The notes: a model not told the origin generated them from the letters alone. A stretch of 44,196 nt of DNA from an uncultured Oscillospiraceae bacterium (GCA_934661735.1 CAKUJN010000007.1:1-44196), one strand, 5' to 3'; shown: positions 19,401 to 27,924, counted from the stretch's first letter. Numbers and translations are program-made.

Positions 19401-20074
19401 CCGCGGCGGCAAACCGCCGCATTGGCGAGCTGCGCCGGAAAATTTCGGCGCTGGGCACGCCGAATCTGGGCGCAATCGACGAGTACGCGCGCATCAGCGA
19501 ACGGTATGAATACCTGACGGGACAGCGCGACGATGTGCTGCACGCCAAGTCTGAGCTGGAACACATCGTCGGCTCGATCACCGACGAGATGACGACGATT
19601 TTCGTCCGCGAATTTGCGCGCATCAACGAGTATTTCGGCAAGACGTTTACCGAGATGTTTGGCGGCGGCCGCGGCGCGCTTTTGCTGGAGGACCCGTCGC
19701 ATCCGCTGGACTGCGGCATTGAGATCCGCGTACAGCCGCCTGGAAAGCAGGTCAAGACGATCACGCTTCTGTCCGGCGGTGAGAAGGCGTTTGTGGCCAT
19801 CGCGCTGTATTTCGCAATTCTGAAGGTGCGGCCCACGCCGTTCTGCATGCTGGACGAAATCGACGCGGCGCTGGACGACCGGAATGTCGAGCGCTTTGCG
19901 CTCTACCTCAGAAATCTCTGCGACAAGACGCAGTTTATCGTCATCACGCACCGCCGCGGTACCATGGAGGCGTCCGACGTGCTCTACGGCGTGACGATGC
20001 AGGAGCAGGGCATTTCCAAAATTCTGCATATCCGCATGGATGAGCTGGAACAGCAGCTGGGTATCACCGACTGA
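16496..20074 (+). CDS. smc: Chromosome segregation protein SMC
   Basis: Large ATPase that, with ScpA and ScpB, extrudes DNA loops and organises the chromosome. 1192 aa, full length. Head parts: Walker A GPNGSGKSNISDA near residue 34, ABC signature LLSGGEKAFVAIAL near 1092 and Walker B FCMLDEIDAALDD near 1118. Two long coiled coils (about 170-500 and 680-1000) flank a hinge at about 515-665 (begins GGLRGVHGPVSSLI, ends around MNVGGSMTGGS). Start is ATG 16496; ATG 16502 in the same frame would give the family's common MYLK N-terminus, and the GGGG at 16488-16491 serves either. ftsY follows after 17 bases, the usual Firmicute rnc-smc-ftsY order. Confidence 0.97.
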   Translation: MCMYLKSLEIQGFKSFPDKTVLQFGSDITAIVGPNGSGKSNISDAICWVMGEQSSKALRGAKMEDVIFGGTLKRKPVGFAEATLVLDNQDGALKIETPEVMITRRYYRSGESEYYINRQSARLRDIHELLMDTGLGREGYSNIGQGRIDEILAVKSTDRREIFEEAAGISKCRYRKEETERRLAATEDNLLRIGDKISELELQVEPLRQQAERAQKYLVLRDELRGFEVTVWLESLAKIAEAAKKAEDDYNSSAFILEQAHSELNTLYAAGEQLSLQLNRESLLLEEKRDAISQAEQAQSAAQSELTILRGSVANHEQNIARIRQEIADQESRSGGIAQQIEQLQSRIAQIGGELDTINAQLQAAVDESRALAESTDKAAGELLTLRAQQALCATEAANRRAELNSLQTSLADVLERRKDLEADRAAAAARLEQSQRQAQECEKRLSEAKENVTAANNMIAGYALRLKTRAEKRDQLQKQLDAAGVQLNTAESKVRMLLEMERDYEGFSKAVRLVMQEAGRGGLRGVHGPVSSLIRTDDAYTTAVETALGAAMQNIVVDTDDDGKAAITMLKRRDGGRATFLPLRSVGGKRMDERDFAAQRGYVGVASALVSCDTRYQSVIESLLGRTVIAETLDDAVRMSRAGGSRVRIVTLDGQVMNVGGSMTGGSASKSAGVLTRANERKRMEALCTQLREEQKKLQTARDEAASSAAKTEFELSTVQGRLREAEDEALRRTEELKQVRLLMQALDENISGYDAELARMNSRSGADEGRMQTLARLAQEQDEKSAALGEQIEVLEAGQSALSEQAAALSEKITALRMDAAARDAERAGAQDNVSRMQALSEAMQGDRAQKQALIDDYMAQIAALNDKIAAADAQIVQLAQAAEDKRHALREAAEHRAQTEARRNQTEKLAQEKNQSILLLERESARLEQKKATAELEQKQLVDKLWDSYELTPSTAEAQRIEIESTAAANRRIGELRRKISALGTPNLGAIDEYARISERYEYLTGQRDDVLHAKSELEHIVGSITDEMTTIFVREFARINEYFGKTFTEMFGGGRGALLLEDPSHPLDCGIEIRVQPPGKQVKTITLLSGGEKAFVAIALYFAILKVRPTPFCMLDEIDAALDDRNVERFALYLRNLCDKTQFIVITHRRGTMEASDVLYGVTMQEQGISKILHIRMDELEQQLGITD

Positions 20075-20091
20075 GAGATAGGAGACATACA

Positions 20092-20982
20092 ATGGGATTT
20101 TTTGATAAGATCAAACAGGGACTGAGCAAAACCGCAAGCTCGATCAGCAGCGTATTCACCGCCTCCGAGCTGGACGACGATTTTTTCGACGAACTGGAGG
20201 AGAGCCTGATCCTTGCCGACCTCGGCGTGGAGACGACGGACAAGGCAGTCACGCGCCTGCGCGCGCTGGTCAAAGAGCGCCGCATCAAGACGACTGCCGA
20301 GGCGCGCGAGGCGCTGCGCGAGGTGCTGGCGGACATGCTGAACGTGGGCAGCGCCCGTCTGGATCTGAGCACGAAGCCGTCCGTGGTGCTGGTCATCGGC
20401 GTCAACGGCGTAGGCAAGACCACGACCATCGGCAAGATTGCGAACCAGCTGCGCGGCGAGGGGAAAAAGGTTCTCCTGTGCGCGGCGGATACGTTCCGCG
20501 CCGCCGCGGCCGATCAGCTTGAGGTGTGGGCGCAGCGCGCGCACGCCGACATCATCCGCCAGCATGAGGGTGCGGACCCCGCGTCTGTCGTATTTGACGC
20601 CATTGCGGCGGCAAAGGCGCGCGGCTCGGACGTGATTCTGTGCGACACGGCCGGACGGCTGCACAACAAGGCGAATCTGATGAACGAGCTTGGCAAAATT
20701 TCGCGCATTCTGTCGCGCGAGCTGCCGGATTCGGCGAAGGAGGTTCTGCTGGTGCTGGACGGCACGACGGGACAGAACGGCCTGATTCAGGCAAAGCAGT
20801 TCCGAGAAATTGCGGGCGTGACGGGTATTGCGCTGACAAAGCTGGACGGCACGGCCAAGGGCGGCATAGTTATCGCGGTTGCCGACGCGCTTCAGATTCC
20901 GGTCAAGTACATCGGCGTGGGCGAGCAGATGGACGATCTGATGCCGTTTAACGCTGAAGAATTCGTAAAGGCACTGGTATAA
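20092..20982 (+). CDS. ftsY: Signal recognition particle receptor FtsY
   Basis: SRP-family GTPase that docks ribosome-SRP complexes at the membrane. 296 aa: a short N-terminal stretch without the long acidic A domain of E. coli, then the N domain, then the G domain with GVNGVGKTTTIGK near residue 104, the DTAGRLHNKANLMNEL motif near 184 and TKLDGTAKGG near 246. An AGGAG precedes the ATG. Confidence 0.97.
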   Translation: MGFFDKIKQGLSKTASSISSVFTASELDDDFFDELEESLILADLGVETTDKAVTRLRALVKERRIKTTAEAREALREVLADMLNVGSARLDLSTKPSVVLVIGVNGVGKTTTIGKIANQLRGEGKKVLLCAADTFRAAAADQLEVWAQRAHADIIRQHEGADPASVVFDAIAAAKARGSDVILCDTAGRLHNKANLMNELGKISRILSRELPDSAKEVLLVLDGTTGQNGLIQAKQFREIAGVTGIALTKLDGTAKGGIVIAVADALQIPVKYIGVGEQMDDLMPFNAEEFVKALV

Positions 20983-20995
20983 CGGAGGAAACGGT

Positions 20996-21604
20996 ATGAA
21001 AGCGGTGCTGGCAAGCAAAAACCCGCATAAGCTTCAGGAGCTTCAGGCCATTCTGGGCGGACTTGGAATTGAGGTCGTACTGGAATCCGCGCTGGGACTG
21101 GATATCGACGTGGACGAGACGGGTACGACATTTGAGGAAAATTCCCGCCTGAAGGCGGAGGCGGTCATGCGCGCGGCGAATATGCCGACGATTGCGGACG
21201 ATTCAGGGCTGATGGTCGATGCGCTGGACGGTGCGCCTGGCGTCTACTCCGCGCGCTTCGGTCCGAAGGGCCACGACGGCACGGACGACGAGCGCATTGC
21301 GTATCTGCTGGAACGGATGCAGGATATCCCCGATGAGCGGCGTGCGGCGCGGTTTGTGTGCGTGATCACCTGCCTGTGGCCGGATGGACGCGAGATTGTT
21401 GCGCGCGGCGAGTGCTCCGGCAGAATCCTGCATGAAAAGCACGGCGCGGGCGGCTTTGGCTATGATCCGGTGTTTTATCTGCCGGAATACGGCATGACCT
21501 ACGCCGAGCTTCCGGCGGGAAAAAAGAATGAAATTTCTCACAGGGGCTGCGCGCTGCGCGAGTTTGTGAGACTCTATAAGGAGAAGCACTATGATGACAA
21601 GTAA
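20996..21604 (+). CDS. rdgB: XTP/dITP pyrophosphatase (RdgB/HAM1)
   Basis: Hydrolyses deaminated purine triphosphates so they are not built into DNA or RNA. 202 aa. Family motifs ASKNPHKLQEL (residues 5-15), DDSGLMVDALDGAPGVYSAR near 67, and the GFGYDPVF block near 152 are all present. GGAGG precedes ATG 20996. Its end overlaps the yhbY start by 14 bases. Confidence 0.95.
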   Translation: MKAVLASKNPHKLQELQAILGGLGIEVVLESALGLDIDVDETGTTFEENSRLKAEAVMRAANMPTIADDSGLMVDALDGAPGVYSARFGPKGHDGTDDERIAYLLERMQDIPDERRAARFVCVITCLWPDGREIVARGECSGRILHEKHGAGGFGYDPVFYLPEYGMTYAELPAGKKNEISHRGCALREFVRLYKEKHYDDK

Positions 21605-22052
21605 ACAGCGCGCCGAGCTGCGCGCGCAGGCCAATACGCTCGACACGGTCCTGATGATCGGCAAGGGCGGCATTTCCGATACCGTCGTCGCGGAGACGGA
21701 GAAGCTGCTGGATGCGCGCGAGCTTGTCAAGGGCCGCGTGCTGGACGCGTCGATGCTGACCGCGCGCGAGGCCAGCGACGAGCTGTGCGCCCGCACGGGC
21801 GCGGACGGCATTCAGACCGTTGGCAGCAAATTTGTGATTTACCGCAGATCGGAGAAGCTGGAACGCGAGCGCGCCGCGGCGGCAAAGCCCGCAAAGGCCG
21901 CGCCGAAAAAGGTCAATCCCGTCAAGGCGGGTGTGCGCAATCGCCGCAGAGCGGCGAAGCTGGAACGCGAGCGCCGCGACAAATACTTCCATGACGCGGC
22001 GGTGAACGCTGCCATTGAGCGCAGAAAGCAGCGCGAGCAGCAGGAAGGCTGA
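21591..22052 (+). CDS. yhbY: YhbY/CRM-domain ribosome-associated RNA-binding protein with basic tail
   Basis: CRS1/YhbY (CRM) domain protein linked to 50S subunit assembly. Residues 1-95 carry the single CRM domain: LRAQANTLDTVLMIGKGGIS, whose glycine loop resembles GKGG of the family, then the DELCARTGADGIQTVG segment. The usual YhbY is about 95-100 aa; this one has 153, with an added 55-residue highly basic, Ala/Lys/Arg-rich, probably helical tail that would add rRNA contacts. Start ATG 21591 (or 21594) lies inside rdgB. nadD starts two bases after the stop. Confidence 0.88.
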   Translation: MMTSKQRAELRAQANTLDTVLMIGKGGISDTVVAETEKLLDARELVKGRVLDASMLTAREASDELCARTGADGIQTVGSKFVIYRRSEKLERERAAAAKPAKAAPKKVNPVKAGVRNRRRAAKLERERRDKYFHDAAVNAAIERRKQREQQEG

Positions 22053-22053
22053 C

Positions 22054-23247
22054 ATGGCGCGCATCGGAATTTACGGCGGGAGCTTCAATCCGCCGCACCG
22101 CGGGCATATGCTCGCCGCGCGCGAGTGCTGCGCAAGGCTGGCGCTGGACCGGCTGATACTGATGCCGGACGCGGTTCCGCCGCATAAGACGCTCCCCGAC
22201 GGCTCGCCGGACGCGCAGACACGGCTTGAACTGGTGCGTCTTGCCGCGCGGGATGTGCCGCGCGCGGAGGTCAGCGACATCGAACTTCGCCGCGAGGGCA
22301 GAAGCTATACCGTCGACACCATGCGCCAGCTGCACGCGCAGTATCCGGACGACGAGCTGCTTCTGCTGATGGGCACGGACATGTATCTGTCGTTTGACAT
22401 CTGGCGCGGACCGGACGAGATATCGCGCATGGCCTCTGTTGTGTGCATGTACCGCACCGGAACGGATGAGGCGCTGCTGCGGCAGCTGCGTGAAAAACAG
22501 GCGCAGCTTTCATCACGGTTCGGCACGCGGACGGTGTTCGCGGAAAACGAGGCGCTGGACATTTCCTCGACACAGGTACGCCGAATGCTGTTTTTCGGCT
22601 GCGCGGAGGAATATCTCCAGCCGCAGGTGCTGGAAAAAATCAGGGAATCGGGCCTTTACGGCGTGAACGATGGATACGCCGGCCTGGATTTTGAAACACT
22701 AAAGCAAAAGAGCCTGTCTCTGCACAAGCCGAAGCGCGTCCGGCACGCGGTCGGATGCAGCGAAACGGCTGCGGAGCTTGCCGCGCGCTTCGGCGCGGAC
22801 ACGGCGGCAGCGGCGCGGGCGGGAATTCTGCACGACGTGACAAAGGCCCTGACAGACGGGGAGCAGCGGATGCTCTGCCGCCATGCCGGCCTTGCGCTCA
22901 CGCCGGACGAGGAGACGATACCGTCGCTTCTGCACGCGAAAACCGGCGCATGGGCCGCAGAACAGATTTTCGGCGAGACACCGGAAATCTGCTCGGCCAT
23001 CCGCTGGCACACCACTGGAAAGGCGGATATGACGGCACTGGAAAAGATTGTATATCTGGCCGACATGATCGAGCCGACCCGCGAATACACCGGTGTTGAG
23101 CAGATTCGGGCCGCCGCGCAGCGCGATCTGGACGAAGCGGTTCTGCTGGCGCTGGAGCGGACGATTTCGTATCTGCGTGAGCGGGGCTTTGCGGTGTGCG
23201 GCGCGTCGGTGCAGGCACGTGATTTTCTCCTTGGCGAAAGGAACTGA
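22054..23247 (+). CDS. nadD: Fused nicotinate-nucleotide adenylyltransferase and YqeK-type HD hydrolase
   Basis: Two enzymes in one 397-aa chain. Residues 1 to about 200 are NadD, making deamido-NAD from nicotinate mononucleotide and ATP: nucleotidyltransferase motif YGGSFNPPHRGHM at 5-17 and the C-terminal ISSTQVRRM near 172. Residues from about 215 to 397 are an HD-domain YqeK unit: RHAVGCSETAAELAARFG near 230 (metal-binding His), GILHDVTKAL near 258 (HD pair) and YLADMIEPTREY near 332. YqeK members hydrolyse Ap4A symmetrically. In B. subtilis nadD and yqeK are adjacent separate genes; here there is no stop between them. ATG 22054 is the chosen start, since the family N-terminus begins there. 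Confidence 0.93.
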   Translation: MARIGIYGGSFNPPHRGHMLAARECCARLALDRLILMPDAVPPHKTLPDGSPDAQTRLELVRLAARDVPRAEVSDIELRREGRSYTVDTMRQLHAQYPDDELLLLMGTDMYLSFDIWRGPDEISRMASVVCMYRTGTDEALLRQLREKQAQLSSRFGTRTVFAENEALDISSTQVRRMLFFGCAEEYLQPQVLEKIRESGLYGVNDGYAGLDFETLKQKSLSLHKPKRVRHAVGCSETAAELAARFGADTAAAARAGILHDVTKALTDGEQRMLCRHAGLALTPDEETIPSLLHAKTGAWAAEQIFGETPEICSAIRWHTTGKADMTALEKIVYLADMIEPTREYTGVEQIRAAAQRDLDEAVLLALERTISYLRERGFAVCGASVQARDFLLGERN

Positions 23248-23258
23248 GCGATTACACA

Positions 23259-24551
23259 ATGAAACTCTTTGGCAACCGAAAACATGCGGAGTACGTCAGA
23301 AAGGGCGCGCCGCGTCGCGCAGGACGCGGATGGCTGCTCGCGCTTTTGATTGTGCTGGCGCTGGCTGGGACCGGCTTTGCCGTGTACAAATCCGCTGTCC
23401 GCCCGACGCAGAAGGCGGAGCGCCGGACGCTTGCACAGACGCAGCCCGAGCAGACGGTCAAGACGCCTACGGTCAGGCGGACGCAGAAGCAGCTGGATGT
23501 GCAGACCGGCGAGGAGATCGAGGTTGAGGTGGAGGAGCCGGCCGGCTTCTGCGAGGGCGTGTACAACATCCTCATCTGCGGAACGGACGGCGACGGCTAC
23601 CGCACGGATACGATCATGATCGCGCATCTGGACACGCGGACAGGGAAAACCGCTCTGATGAGCGTCCCGCGCGATACGGTCGTGGAGACGCAGAGCGGCG
23701 GCATTATGAAGATCAACTCCGTCTACGCCGGAGGCGGCGCAGACGGCATGAAGCGGCTGGAGGGACGGCTGAACACACTTCTGGGCTTCCCGATGGACGG
23801 CTATTTTCTGGTCGACCTTGAGGCGTTTCAGAAGGCGGTCGATCTGATCGGCGGCGTCTGGTTCGACGTGCCGGTGGACATGTATTATGACGACCCGTCA
23901 CAGGGACTGCATATCGACCTGAAGGCCGGGTATCAGCTTCTGGACGGCGAAAGCGCGATGGGGCTTGTCCGCTTCCGCAAGGGATATGCCTCGCAGGATA
24001 TCCAGCGGACAAAGGTGCAGCAGGATTTCCTAAAGGCGATGGCGAAGCAGTGCCTTTCCATCGGAAATCTGGGAAAGCTCAAGGAATTTGCCGATATTTT
24101 CGCCGAATATGTGCAGACCGATCTGACGACCGGCAACATGCTGTATTTTGCGAAGGAGCTGACGGGCTGCAACCTTGATGAAATGAAGAACTACACCATC
24201 GAGGGCGAGGGACGGATGATCAACGGTGTTTCCTATTATCCGCTGTTTGACTGGAGCGTCCTGAATATTGTCAACGAGTCCTTTAACCCCTATGAGACGC
24301 CGCTGACGGCGGAAAACATTCACGTCGTCACGCCGGACGCCGCGCAGGCATATCAGAAGCCGGCCGAACCCGAAGCGCCGGAAGAGCCGGCGGATGAGGA
24401 GCCGGAGCAGACGCCGTCCGGCGAGGAGCCGGATGGGGATTTGGAGCTTCCGGACGAGCTTCTGCCGGAGGAGACAGCCCCCGATGCGGACGGCGGAGAC
24501 GCTGGCTGGGAAATGCCGAACGATCCGGACCTGTGGGACGGCACCGAATGA
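23259..24551 (+). CDS. LytR-CpsA-Psr (LCP) family cell-wall glycopolymer transferase
   Basis: Membrane-anchored extracellular enzyme that attaches glycopolymers such as teichoic acids to peptidoglycan. 430 aa. A short basic cytoplasmic N-terminus, one transmembrane helix at about residues 28-47, then a linker and the LCP domain from about 100: DGDGYRTDTIMIAHLDT, MSVPRDTVVE, KINSVYAGGG and GLVRFRKGYASQDIQRTKVQQDF carry the conserved Arg/Asp residues that bind polyprenyl pyrophosphate. The last 70 residues are a Pro/Glu/Asp-rich acidic tail, probably disordered. LCP genes commonly sit between yqeK and rsfS in Firmicutes, as here. Confidence 0.93.
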   Translation: MKLFGNRKHAEYVRKGAPRRAGRGWLLALLIVLALAGTGFAVYKSAVRPTQKAERRTLAQTQPEQTVKTPTVRRTQKQLDVQTGEEIEVEVEEPAGFCEGVYNILICGTDGDGYRTDTIMIAHLDTRTGKTALMSVPRDTVVETQSGGIMKINSVYAGGGADGMKRLEGRLNTLLGFPMDGYFLVDLEAFQKAVDLIGGVWFDVPVDMYYDDPSQGLHIDLKAGYQLLDGESAMGLVRFRKGYASQDIQRTKVQQDFLKAMAKQCLSIGNLGKLKEFADIFAEYVQTDLTTGNMLYFAKELTGCNLDEMKNYTIEGEGRMINGVSYYPLFDWSVLNIVNESFNPYETPLTAENIHVVTPDAAQAYQKPAEPEAPEEPADEEPEQTPSGEEPDGDLELPDELLPEETAPDADGGDAGWEMPNDPDLWDGTE

Positions 24552-24623
24552 GCGGAGCGCCCGCGGAGCAGAACCTGCAAGCGTCGGCTGACGCAATCAT
24601 ATAGAAATGAAAGGAAAACGAGT

Positions 24624-24986
24624 ATGCTGAGTGCAAAAGAGGTTGCCGCCATTGCCGCGAAAGCGCTGGACGGCAAAATGGGTGTGGATATCCGCGTGAT
24701 TGAGATCACCGACGTGTCCACGCTTGCCGATTATTTTCTGGTCTGCACCGCCACGTCGAACACGCATGTACGCACACTGTGCGACGCGGTGGACGAGGCG
24801 CTGGACGGCGCGGGGGAGAGGCTTCTCAACCGCGAGGGTCATCGCAGCGGCACATGGGTCCTGATGGACTATGGCTGCGTCGTGGTGCATGTGTTCACCG
24901 AGGAGACGCGGAAATTCTATGATCTTGAGCGCCTGTGGCAGGACGGACGGGAGATTCCGGTTGAAACGCTGACGGAAAACGCGTAA
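24624..24986 (+). CDS. rsfS: Ribosomal silencing factor RsfS
   Basis: Binds L14 on the 50S subunit and blocks subunit joining when nutrients are short. 120 aa, family size. Characteristic DYFLVCTATSNTHVRTLCDAV near residue 33 and WVLMDYGCVVVHVFTEETRKFYDLERLW near 75. AAAGGA lies eight bases before ATG 24624. It ends the smc-to-rsfS gene run; leuS downstream has its own promoter. Confidence 0.95.
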   Translation: MLSAKEVAAIAAKALDGKMGVDIRVIEITDVSTLADYFLVCTATSNTHVRTLCDAVDEALDGAGERLLNREGHRSGTWVLMDYGCVVVHVFTEETRKFYDLERLWQDGREIPVETLTENA

Positions 24987-25011
24987 ATCAGGCATTTTTT
25001 CGCGCGGCGGC

Positions 25012-25040
25012 TTGACAAAGCGTGTCAAAGCCCGTAAAAT
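25012..25040 (+). promoter_or_regulatory. Promoter of the leuS T-box leader
   Basis: Perfect TTGACA (25012-25017), 17-base spacer, TAAAAT (25035-25040). Transcripts would begin near 25047, at the base of T-box stem I. Confidence 0.88.
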
Positions 25041-25045
25041 AACGT

Positions 25046-25275
25046 GCATATCGGAAAGACGATGATGGAAAAAAGGCGGAGACGGTCTGCTTCAGAGAGC
25101 CGGCGGAGGGTGCAAGCCGGTGCGGACGCTTTGCTGTACTGGCTCCGGAGTTGTCCGTCTGAACAGGGCGGAACGGCTGACCGCGTTAGAGGTCCCCAAG
25201 CGGCGCGATGCGCCGGAAGCAGGGTGGTACCGCGTAATTTACGCCCCTGACTGCATATGCAGTCAGGGGCGTTTC
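25046..25275 (+). ncRNA. T-box leader controlling leuS, probably sensing uncharged tRNA-Leu
   Basis: Classical T-box architecture. Stem I includes the conserved AGAGAGCCGGCGG...GTGCAAGCCGG segment (about 25094-25121). The T-box core AGGGTGGTACCGCG is at 25221-25234, with the TGG that pairs the tRNA acceptor end. The terminator follows: a perfect 15-bp stem, CGCCCCTGACTGCAT (25242-25256) with its complement (25257-25271), then TTTC. A CTG (Leu) at 25139-25141, next to GCTCCGGAG, is a plausible specifier codon and agrees with the downstream leuS; the exact register is my inference. Uncharged tRNA-Leu should favour antitermination. Confidence 0.93.
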
Positions 25276-25357
25276 ATGTGTCAGGAAGCTCGGATGATGC
25301 AGAGTGTCCGGCACGCAGAAATGCTTTGTAATTGTAATTTAGGCAAAGGAGCTTGTT

Positions 25358-27862
25358 ATGAAATACGATTTTGCAGCCATTGAAAAGAAATGGCAGGAGA
25401 AGTGGGAGCAGACGAAGCCCTACGCCGCCGTCACCGGCGACCCGCGGCCGAAATTCTACGGCCTGATCGAATTCCCGTATCCGTCGGCGGCGGGACTTCA
25501 CGTCGGCCATCCGCGCCCGTTCACCGCGATGGACATCATCTGCCGCAAGAAGCGGATGCAGGGCTATAATGTCCTGAACCCCATCGGCTTTGATGCGTTC
25601 GGTCTGCCGACCGAGAATTTCGCGATCAAGAACCACATCCATCCGGCCATTGTCACGAAGAAGAATGTTGAAAACTTCACGCGCCAGCTGAAAATGCTGG
25701 GCTACAGCTTTGACTGGGACCGCGTGGTCGACACGACCGATCCGGATTATTACCGCTGGACACAGTGGATTTTCCTCCAGCTGTATAAGAACGGCCTTGC
25801 CTACAAGGCCACAATGCCCGTCAACTGGTGCACCAGCTGCAAGTGCGTGCTGGCAAACGAGGAGGTTGTCGAGGGCGTGTGCGAGCGCTGCGGCGCGCCA
25901 GTCATCCGCAAGGAAAAAAGCCAGTGGATGCTCCGCATCACGAAATACGCCGACCGTCTGATCGACGATCTGGACCTTGAAAATCTGGACTACATCGAGC
26001 GCGTCAAGACCCAGCAGAAGAACTGGATCGGCCGCTCAACCGGCACAGAGGTTACGTTCAGGACAAACGTCGGCGACGACGTGACCGTCTATACCACCCG
26101 TGTCGACACGCTGTTCGGCGTGACGTATACCGTCATTTCGCCCGAGCATCCGATGCTGAAAAAGTGGAAGGATCGGATTGCGAACTGGGCCGAGGTTGAG
26201 GCGTATCAGCAGGCCGCCGCGCGCAAGTCCGACTTTGAGCGCGGCGAGCTGAACCACGACAAGACCGGCGTGCGCCTTGAGGGTGTCGAGGCCGTCAATC
26301 CCGCCACCGGTAAAGCTGTGCCGATGTTTGTCTCCGACTATGTCCTGATGGGATATGGAACCGGTATTGTCATGGGCGTTCCAGGCCATGACCAGCGCGA
26401 CTGGGACTTTGCCACAAAGTTCGGCCTGCCAATCGTCGAGGTTGTCAAGGGCGGCGACATCACAAAGGAGGCGTTTACGCTCAAGGACGACACCGGCATC
26501 ATGGTCAATTCCGGCTTCCTCAACGGCATGACCGTAAAGGAAGCAATTCCGGCGATGAAGAAATACGCCGTCGAGCAGGGCTGGGGCCGTGAAAAGGTCA
26601 ACTACAAGCTGCGCGACTGGGTGTTCTCCCGTCAGCGCTACTGGGGCGAGCCGATCCCGATGATCAACTGCCCGAAGTGCGGCTGGGTGCCGATGCCCGA
26701 GGATCAGCTGCCGCTGGTGCTGCCGCAGGTGGAGAGCTATGAGCCGACCGACGACGGCGAAAGCCCCATCTCCAAGATGACCGACTGGGTCAATACAACC
26801 TGTCCGTGCTGCGGCGGCCCCGCAAAGCGCGAGACCGACACCATGCCGCAGTGGGCCGGCTCCAGCTGGTACTATCTGCGCTATATGGACCCGCACGACA
26901 AAAACGCGCCCGTATCGAAGGAGGCCGAGCAGTACTGGGGCCCCGTCGACTGGTACAACGGCGGCATGGAGCATACGACGCTGCATCTGCTGTACTCCCG
27001 CTTCTGGCATAAATTCCTGTACGATATCGGCGTTGTCCACACGAAGGAGCCGTATGCAAAGCGCACCAGCCACGGCATGATTCTGGGCCAGAATCCACAC
27101 TATGTGGGCAATGCGTCCACGGAGGAGGAGAAGGAGGCGCTGATCGCAAAATACGGCAATCAGGCGCTGCGTCCTGCCGTCAAGATGTCCAAGTCGCTCG
27201 GCAACGTCGTCAACCCCGACGATGTGGTCAAGGCGTATGGCGCGGATACGATGCGCCTGTATATCATGTTCATCGGCGACTTTGAAAAGGTCGCAACGTG
27301 GTCCGACGACGCCGTCAAGGGCTCAAAGCGATTCCTTGACCGCTGCTGGAATCTGATGGACATGGCCTCCGACAGCGATGAGCTGACGGAAAAGAACGAG
27401 CCGGTTATTCACAAGACCATCAAGAAGGTCACGCAGGACATCGACGAGCTGAAGATGAACACCGCTATTGCGGCGCTTATGACCATGGTCAACGAATTCT
27501 ACGCCAACGGCCTGAGCCGCGGCGATCTGAAAATGCTGATGCTGATGCTCAGTCCGTTCGCCCCGCATATGGTTGAGGAAATGTGGGAGCTGACCGGCTA
27601 TGCCGCGAAAACCGGGAAAATGGCCATGCAGATGGACTGGCCCGTCTATGACGAGAGCAAAACCGTCGCCTCCCACGTCGAAATGGCGGTTCAGGTCCTC
27701 GGCAAGCTCCGCGGCACCGTCGTCGTTCCCGTCGACAGCGAGCAGGATTTCGTCGTCGCCGAGGCGCTCAAGCAGGAGAAGGTTGCGCGCGCGGTTGAGG
27801 GAAAGAGCATTGTCAAGGTCATTCTGGTCAGAAACAAGCTGGTTAATCTGATTGTAAAATAA
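25358..27862 (+). CDS. leuS: Leucyl-tRNA synthetase
   Basis: Charges tRNA-Leu with leucine and edits mischarged tRNA. 834 aa, slightly shorter than the E. coli enzyme (860). HIGH-type motif GLHVGHPRPFTAMDI near residue 46, zinc-ribbon CTSCKCVLANEE...CERCG near 163-186, CP1 editing domain around 225-420 (VYTTRVDTLFGVTYTV and MGYGTGIVMGVPGHDQRDWDF), KMSKS motif VKMSKSLGNVVNPDDV near 608, then the anticodon-binding and C-terminal domains. ATG 25358 is preceded by AAAGGAG. Codon use is of the highly expressed type. It is controlled by the T-box leader. Confidence 0.97.
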   Translation: MKYDFAAIEKKWQEKWEQTKPYAAVTGDPRPKFYGLIEFPYPSAAGLHVGHPRPFTAMDIICRKKRMQGYNVLNPIGFDAFGLPTENFAIKNHIHPAIVTKKNVENFTRQLKMLGYSFDWDRVVDTTDPDYYRWTQWIFLQLYKNGLAYKATMPVNWCTSCKCVLANEEVVEGVCERCGAPVIRKEKSQWMLRITKYADRLIDDLDLENLDYIERVKTQQKNWIGRSTGTEVTFRTNVGDDVTVYTTRVDTLFGVTYTVISPEHPMLKKWKDRIANWAEVEAYQQAAARKSDFERGELNHDKTGVRLEGVEAVNPATGKAVPMFVSDYVLMGYGTGIVMGVPGHDQRDWDFATKFGLPIVEVVKGGDITKEAFTLKDDTGIMVNSGFLNGMTVKEAIPAMKKYAVEQGWGREKVNYKLRDWVFSRQRYWGEPIPMINCPKCGWVPMPEDQLPLVLPQVESYEPTDDGESPISKMTDWVNTTCPCCGGPAKRETDTMPQWAGSSWYYLRYMDPHDKNAPVSKEAEQYWGPVDWYNGGMEHTTLHLLYSRFWHKFLYDIGVVHTKEPYAKRTSHGMILGQNPHYVGNASTEEEKEALIAKYGNQALRPAVKMSKSLGNVVNPDDVVKAYGADTMRLYIMFIGDFEKVATWSDDAVKGSKRFLDRCWNLMDMASDSDELTEKNEPVIHKTIKKVTQDIDELKMNTAIAALMTMVNEFYANGLSRGDLKMLMLMLSPFAPHMVEEMWELTGYAAKTGKMAMQMDWPVYDESKTVASHVEMAVQVLGKLRGTVVVPVDSEQDFVVAEALKQEKVARAVEGKSIVKVILVRNKLVNLIVK

Positions 27863-27895
27863 TGCCGGCAGCGGCAAAAAAGCGTGAAAAACCAC

Positions 27896-27924
27896 TTGAC
27901 ATTTGACCGGCCCCTGACTATAAT
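27896..27924 (+). promoter_or_regulatory. Perfect consensus promoter of rpsU
   Basis: TTGACA (27896-27901), exactly 17 bases, TATAAT (27919-27924): a full consensus sigma-A promoter, fitting a ribosomal protein gene. The leader to ATG 27993 is about 62 bases. Confidence 0.93.
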
